Shown here: one piece after another, positions 15,577 through 18,117 of the stretch
How the letters are laid out: every line of letters begins with the position of its first letter
How positions within the stretch are numbered: the first letter of the stretch is position 1
Origin: Actinomycetes bacterium
Lineage (GTDB): Bacteria > Actinomycetota > Actinomycetes > Propionibacteriales > Propionibacteriaceae
Direction: 5' to 3'
DNA: 18,117 bases
Assembly (NCBI GenBank): GCA_023419175.1
Contig: JAEZYG010000061.1
Span: forward strand, 1-18,117
Notes under the pieces: model-generated
The model's database searches: none
What the model was told of the DNA's origin: nothing
The model's input: the letters and a program-made list of their open reading frames with translations, nothing else
Translations under genes and position numbers: made by a program

Positions 15577-17000
15577 CAGTAATTCCAATCCGGCACTTCG
15601 AGAGGTGGACGTCTAGCTTGAGAGGTCTGGTTTAACCGTTCAGCGATCATGAAGGCCAATTCCAGGGATTGTTTGCGATTAAGACGCGGATCGCACGCAG
15701 TTTCATAACGGGAGTCCAAATCCGTTTCCGAAAGTTCGAAAGCTCCGCCGAGGCATTCTGTGACGTCGTCTCCTGTCAACTCGACATGGACTCCCCCTGG
15801 CCAACTTCCCAACTGATCGTGGACATCGAAAAAACCATTCAATTCGTCGACCACAGCGGCATAGGCTCTCGTCTTATAGCCATTCGCTGTTTCAAAGGTA
15901 TTCCCATGCATCGGATCGCATACCCATGCGACTTTGCGTCCACTGGCTTCCACTCCTTCAATCAAAGGGGGAAGAATACGGGTGACTTTATCGGCTCCCA
16001 TACGGGTAATGAAGGTGATTCGTCCAGGAATCCGATCGGGGTCGAGAGCATCGGCAATGGCAAGAGCGTCCTCAGCGGTCGCTGTCGGCCCCAATTTCAC
16101 ACCGAGAGGATTGCGAACTGAGCTCAGCAATTTCACATGGGCGCCATCAAGCTGACGGGTGCGTTCTCCGATCCACAACATATGCCCTGAGGTGTCATAG
16201 GGTGCCTGACTGCGATAGTCGATACGTGTCAAGGCGTGTTCGTATTCGAGCAGCAAGGCCTCATGAGAGGCATAGAAATCGACAACCGATAACGTGTCGT
16301 GATTCACCCCACAGGCGAGCATGAATCCCAAAGCTCTCTCGATTTCTTGGGCGAGTTGCTCATAGCGTTCTTTAAGAGGGGAATCTTTCACAAAACTGGC
16401 ATTCCAGGCATGCAAATGGCGAACATCGGCGAAACCACCGGTCACGAAAGCCCGCACCAGGTTCAAGGTAGCAGCCGAACAGTGATACATCTGAAGCAGA
16501 CGGGAAGGATCGTGACGTCTAGCTTCTGTACTGAATTCAAATCCGTTGACAGCATCTCCCCGATAGGCAGGCAAGGTGATGCCGTCCCTTATCTCATCAT
16601 TTTTGGAGCGAGGTTTGCCATATTGTCCAGCGATCCTGCCGATCTTGACGATGGGAAGTTGAGCAGCATAGGTCAACACCACACTCATGGAAAGCAAAAC
16701 TCGCAGTTTCGCTTTGATATTATCCGCACGCAAAGAGGAGAAGGTTTCGGCGCAATCCCCACCTTGCAAGATGAATGCTTGAGCGTTGGCGACTCGAGCG
16801 ATGGATTCTGTCAAATCGTCACATTCGCCGGCGAATACGAGCGGTGGGAAGGAGCGCAACTGATCGACCACTGCATTCAGCTCGTCTGCATCGTCATAAT
16901 GGGGCTGTTGGACGGCAGGATAGGAACGCAACTGTTCAATCGATGGGATCTGATTCACAGTATCCACTCTAGTAGCGTTATCGCTTCTAGGCTCACGCAC
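15576..17000 (-). CDS. aroG: 3-deoxy-7-phosphoheptulonate (DAHP) synthase, class II
   Basis: First enzyme of the shikimate pathway: phosphoenolpyruvate plus erythrose 4-phosphate gives DAHP, leading to aromatic amino acids. The 474 residues align well with M. tuberculosis AroG (Rv2178c, 462 residues). Metal-binding Cys83 lies in LQGGDCAETF, with GQYGKPRS at 126-133, WIGERTRQLDGAH and GVKLGP. His365 in CDPMHGNT, Glu407 in HVELTG and Asp438 in ETACDPRLN are the other metal ligands. The N-terminal extension before residue 50 matches the part used for oligomerisation and feedback control in class II enzymes. The start is a GTG at 17000 with no good ribosome site; a GTG twelve codons in is an alternative. 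It lies 21 bases after plsC. No chorismate mutase, its usual regulatory partner in mycobacteria, is in the window. Confidence 0.97.
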   Translation of the reverse strand: MREPRSDNATRVDTVNQIPSIEQLRSYPAVQQPHYDDADELNAVVDQLRSFPPLVFAGECDDLTESIARVANAQAFILQGGDCAETFSSLRADNIKAKLRVLLSMSVVLTYAAQLPIVKIGRIAGQYGKPRSKNDEIRDGITLPAYRGDAVNGFEFSTEARRHDPSRLLQMYHCSAATLNLVRAFVTGGFADVRHLHAWNASFVKDSPLKERYEQLAQEIERALGFMLACGVNHDTLSVVDFYASHEALLLEYEHALTRIDYRSQAPYDTSGHMLWIGERTRQLDGAHVKLLSSVRNPLGVKLGPTATAEDALAIADALDPDRIPGRITFITRMGADKVTRILPPLIEGVEASGRKVAWVCDPMHGNTFETANGYKTRAYAAVVDELNGFFDVHDQLGSWPGGVHVELTGDDVTECLGGAFELSETDLDSRYETACDPRLNRKQSLELAFMIAERLNQTSQARRPPLEVPDWNY

Positions 17001-17021
17001 TACACCATATGGGATAAGAGG

Positions 17022-17792
17022 CTATTCACCTGATTCCACATCAGAGGTGATCGCAGGCGCGGGTTCAATTCTGGGAGTTTCACTCATATACTCGCCAAGA
17101 TCTGCCCCTTTAAGGTCGCCTTTTTTCACACGTGAAGCGTAAACGTCCACATAGGTCTGTCCGGTCAGCTCCTGGATCGCTGCCATCACCTCATTGGTCA
17201 CCCAACGCAAGACGGCATGATTGTTCTGCTGACCTTTCCAGGCGGAAAAATCGAGAGGTTTACCGATCACCACCATCGCTTTACGCATCGTGGGGATTTT
17301 GATAGTGGAAGGCACCAATGTCGTGTTGATCAAACCCACCGGGACGACCGGATGTCCATGAGCTAGGGCGAGACGAGCCACCCCGGTATGACCTTTATAG
17401 AGCGAACCGTCAGGACTGCGCGTTCCCTCAGGAAAAATCGCCACCACCTGACCTTTTTCAAGGACTTTCAGCAGATGCCCCAAAGCTGATGCGGACGCCC
17501 GTCCACCTGCACGATCCATCGAGGTTTGTCCGGTGACCTTCATAAACCAGGCGACGATTCGTCCACCAATTCCCTTGCCTGCAAAAAGCTCTTGTTTTGC
17601 AGGGAAACTCAGATGGGGTTTAACCATCGAAGGCAAAGCCGCCACATCACCGATATCGAGATGGTTGGCGGCGAGAATATATCCTCCTCCATTCGGAAGA
17701 TTTTCTATCCCTGTGATTTTCACGCGGAACCACCACAGACAAAGCGGACGAAAGATCGCACCTTTGAAGAAGGAATACCAAGGATATGCCAT
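17022..17792 (-). CDS. plsC: 1-acyl-sn-glycerol-3-phosphate acyltransferase (PlsC family)
   Basis: Membrane-bound enzyme acylating lysophosphatidate to phosphatidate, a precursor of phospholipids. With an ATG at 17792 it has 256 residues. A hydrophobic N-terminus (YSFFKGAIFRPLCLWWF) precedes AANHLDIGDV, where the catalytic HX4D pair is His44 and Asp49. FPEGTRS (120-126) is the glycerol-phosphate binding motif, and HPVVPVGLINTTL follows. Relatives begin shortly before the first hydrophobic segment, as MAYPWYSFFK does here. Farther in-frame starts (17855, 17846, 17843, 17804, 17801) either coincide with an AGGAGG or lie within an inverted repeat. A promoter placed seven bases before 17792 favours a leaderless start there. 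It matches Rv2182c in the M. tuberculosis pknL-aroG neighbourhood. Confidence 0.9.
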   Translation of the reverse strand: MAYPWYSFFKGAIFRPLCLWWFRVKITGIENLPNGGGYILAANHLDIGDVAALPSMVKPHLSFPAKQELFAGKGIGGRIVAWFMKVTGQTSMDRAGGRASASALGHLLKVLEKGQVVAIFPEGTRSPDGSLYKGHTGVARLALAHGHPVVPVGLINTTLVPSTIKIPTMRKAMVVIGKPLDFSAWKGQQNNHAVLRWVTNEVMAAIQELTGQTYVDVYASRVKKGDLKGADLGEYMSETPRIEPAPAITSDVESGE

Positions 17793-17828
17793 AGTGTGCA
17801 TCATATTGATGCACACTAGGTGGGACAA
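17793..17828 (-). promoter_or_regulatory. Leaderless plsC promoter overlapped by a perfect dyad operator
   Basis: On the reverse strand TTGTCC (17823-17828) is separated by exactly 17 bases from TATGAT (17800-17805), and seven bases later comes the plsC ATG at 17792. Transcription would therefore begin at or next to the start codon. A perfect inverted repeat covers the spacer's end and the -10 box: arms AGTGTGCATCA (17793-17803) and TGATGCACACT (17807-17817) around TAT. This geometry suits a dimeric repressor, perhaps of the TetR or GntR type, that blocks the polymerase. The regulator is not in the window. Confidence 0.65.
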
Positions 17829-17905
17829 TTCACCGTGCTTCATCATCCTCCTCACGATAAGGCGAGACGCTATCGTAAGATGTGGTGGGAAAGGAGTGGA
17901 TCGCC

Positions 17906-18117
17906 ATGGCAGACGATGACGAAACTCGTTTTCATGACCTCATCGCATCAGAATATGGAGACCATGTGGATTCGCCTGCCCCTAAAGAGAAAGACATTCA
18001 CAGTTCACAGCCGTCCTATCAACGTTTTTTCAATTTTTCTGAAGCAATCGAGACGGTTCATCTTGATGAGGATGAGATAGAACACTGGCATCCCGGGGGG
18101 GGGGGGGGGGGGGGGGG
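17906..18117 (+). CDS. Partial acidic protein of unknown function, cut by the right edge
   Basis: The frame opens at an ATG at 17906 with AAAGGAG about eight bases upstream and stays open to the end, giving about 63 reliable residues before the poly-G tail. The N-terminus is MADDDETRFHDLIASEYGD; a proline-containing linker follows, then RFFNFSEAIETVHLDEDEIEHW. It is rich in Asp and Glu, with no signal peptide, membrane helix or known motif in this part. The NFSEAIE...DEDEIEHW segment looks like the acidic cytoplasmic head of a small actinobacterial membrane protein, but I do not recognise the family. It is divergent from plsC, with 113 bases between starts. The last codons, encoded by the G run, should not be trusted. 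Confidence 0.7.
   Translation, partial: MADDDETRFHDLIASEYGDHVDSPAPKEKDIHSSQPSYQRFFNFSEAIETVHLDEDEIEHWHPGGGGGGG
18095..18117. repeat. Terminal homopolymer of 23 G, probable artefact
   Basis: The window ends in 23 uninterrupted G after TCCC. Runs like this at a contig end commonly come from no-signal cycles in two-colour sequencing chemistry that are read as G and then assembled. It has no biological explanation here and breaks the partial gene. Confidence 0.85.

Noticed and set aside
16299..17033. 244-codon frame on the plus strand
   Set aside because: Fully antisense to the class II DAHP synthase, whose catalytic residues are all present; this is a shadow frame.
1..18117. Search by eye for CRISPR repeats, insertion sequences, tRNA/rRNA genes, phage, toxin-antitoxin or defence genes
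   Set aside because: No periodic direct repeats, no transposase or integrase motifs, no tRNA-like cloverleaf noticed, and all sizeable frames are assigned to core functions.

Overview
This window looks like an ordinary chromosomal segment from an actinobacterium of medium GC (roughly half G+C by eye). The evidence is the gene content and gene order. A clpS - DUF2017 - murI group lies divergent from pncB, as in mycobacterial chromosomes. There is a PASTA-bearing PknL-type kinase with a polyprenyl synthetase, a class II DAHP synthase and a PlsC acyltransferase, matching the Mycobacterium tuberculosis Rv2173-Rv2182c and corynebacterial pknL neighbourhoods. A DUF3039 protein and a DUF2510-RDD membrane protein are also actinobacterial hallmarks. 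Lactate-use genes would fit a propionibacterium-like host, but I cannot name the family or species. The right edge ends in 23 consecutive G, which looks like a sequencing or assembly artefact.

Layout. 1-563: 5' part of a leftward L-lactate permease gene. 564-1085: a long AT-rich intergenic region. 1086-3923: a rightward FAD/Fe-S D-lactate dehydrogenase-type oxidoreductase, so uptake and oxidation of lactate are divergently paired. A strong hairpin at 3928-3960 separates it from the leftward cluster clpS > DUF2017 > murI (5643-3961), whose reading frames overlap. Divergent from that is pncB (5740-7095, NAD salvage). A leftward MFS transporter > RDD protein > malQ group fills 11398-7154 (possible efflux, unknown membrane function, glucan metabolism). 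Divergent from it are DUF3039 > polyprenyl diphosphate synthase > pknL (11486-14928). The last cluster is leftward: plsC > class II DAHP synthase > metallo-beta-lactamase-fold hydrolase (17792-14935). A partial unknown acidic gene begins at 17906 and runs rightward into the poly-G end.

The genes serve central functions: carbon and electron input, cell wall (racemase, polyprenyl carrier, PASTA kinase), lipid synthesis, aromatic amino acids, NAD recycling and N-end-rule proteolysis. I found no mobile element, CRISPR array, tRNA, rRNA, toxin-antitoxin or defence locus, and no candidate for a wholly new multi-gene system. The most interesting signals are regulatory. A perfect 11-bp inverted repeat overlaps an apparently leaderless promoter of plsC. 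Smaller dyads lie upstream of the lactate permease and of DUF3039. The tetranucleotide GATC is about three times more frequent than expected in the stretches I counted.
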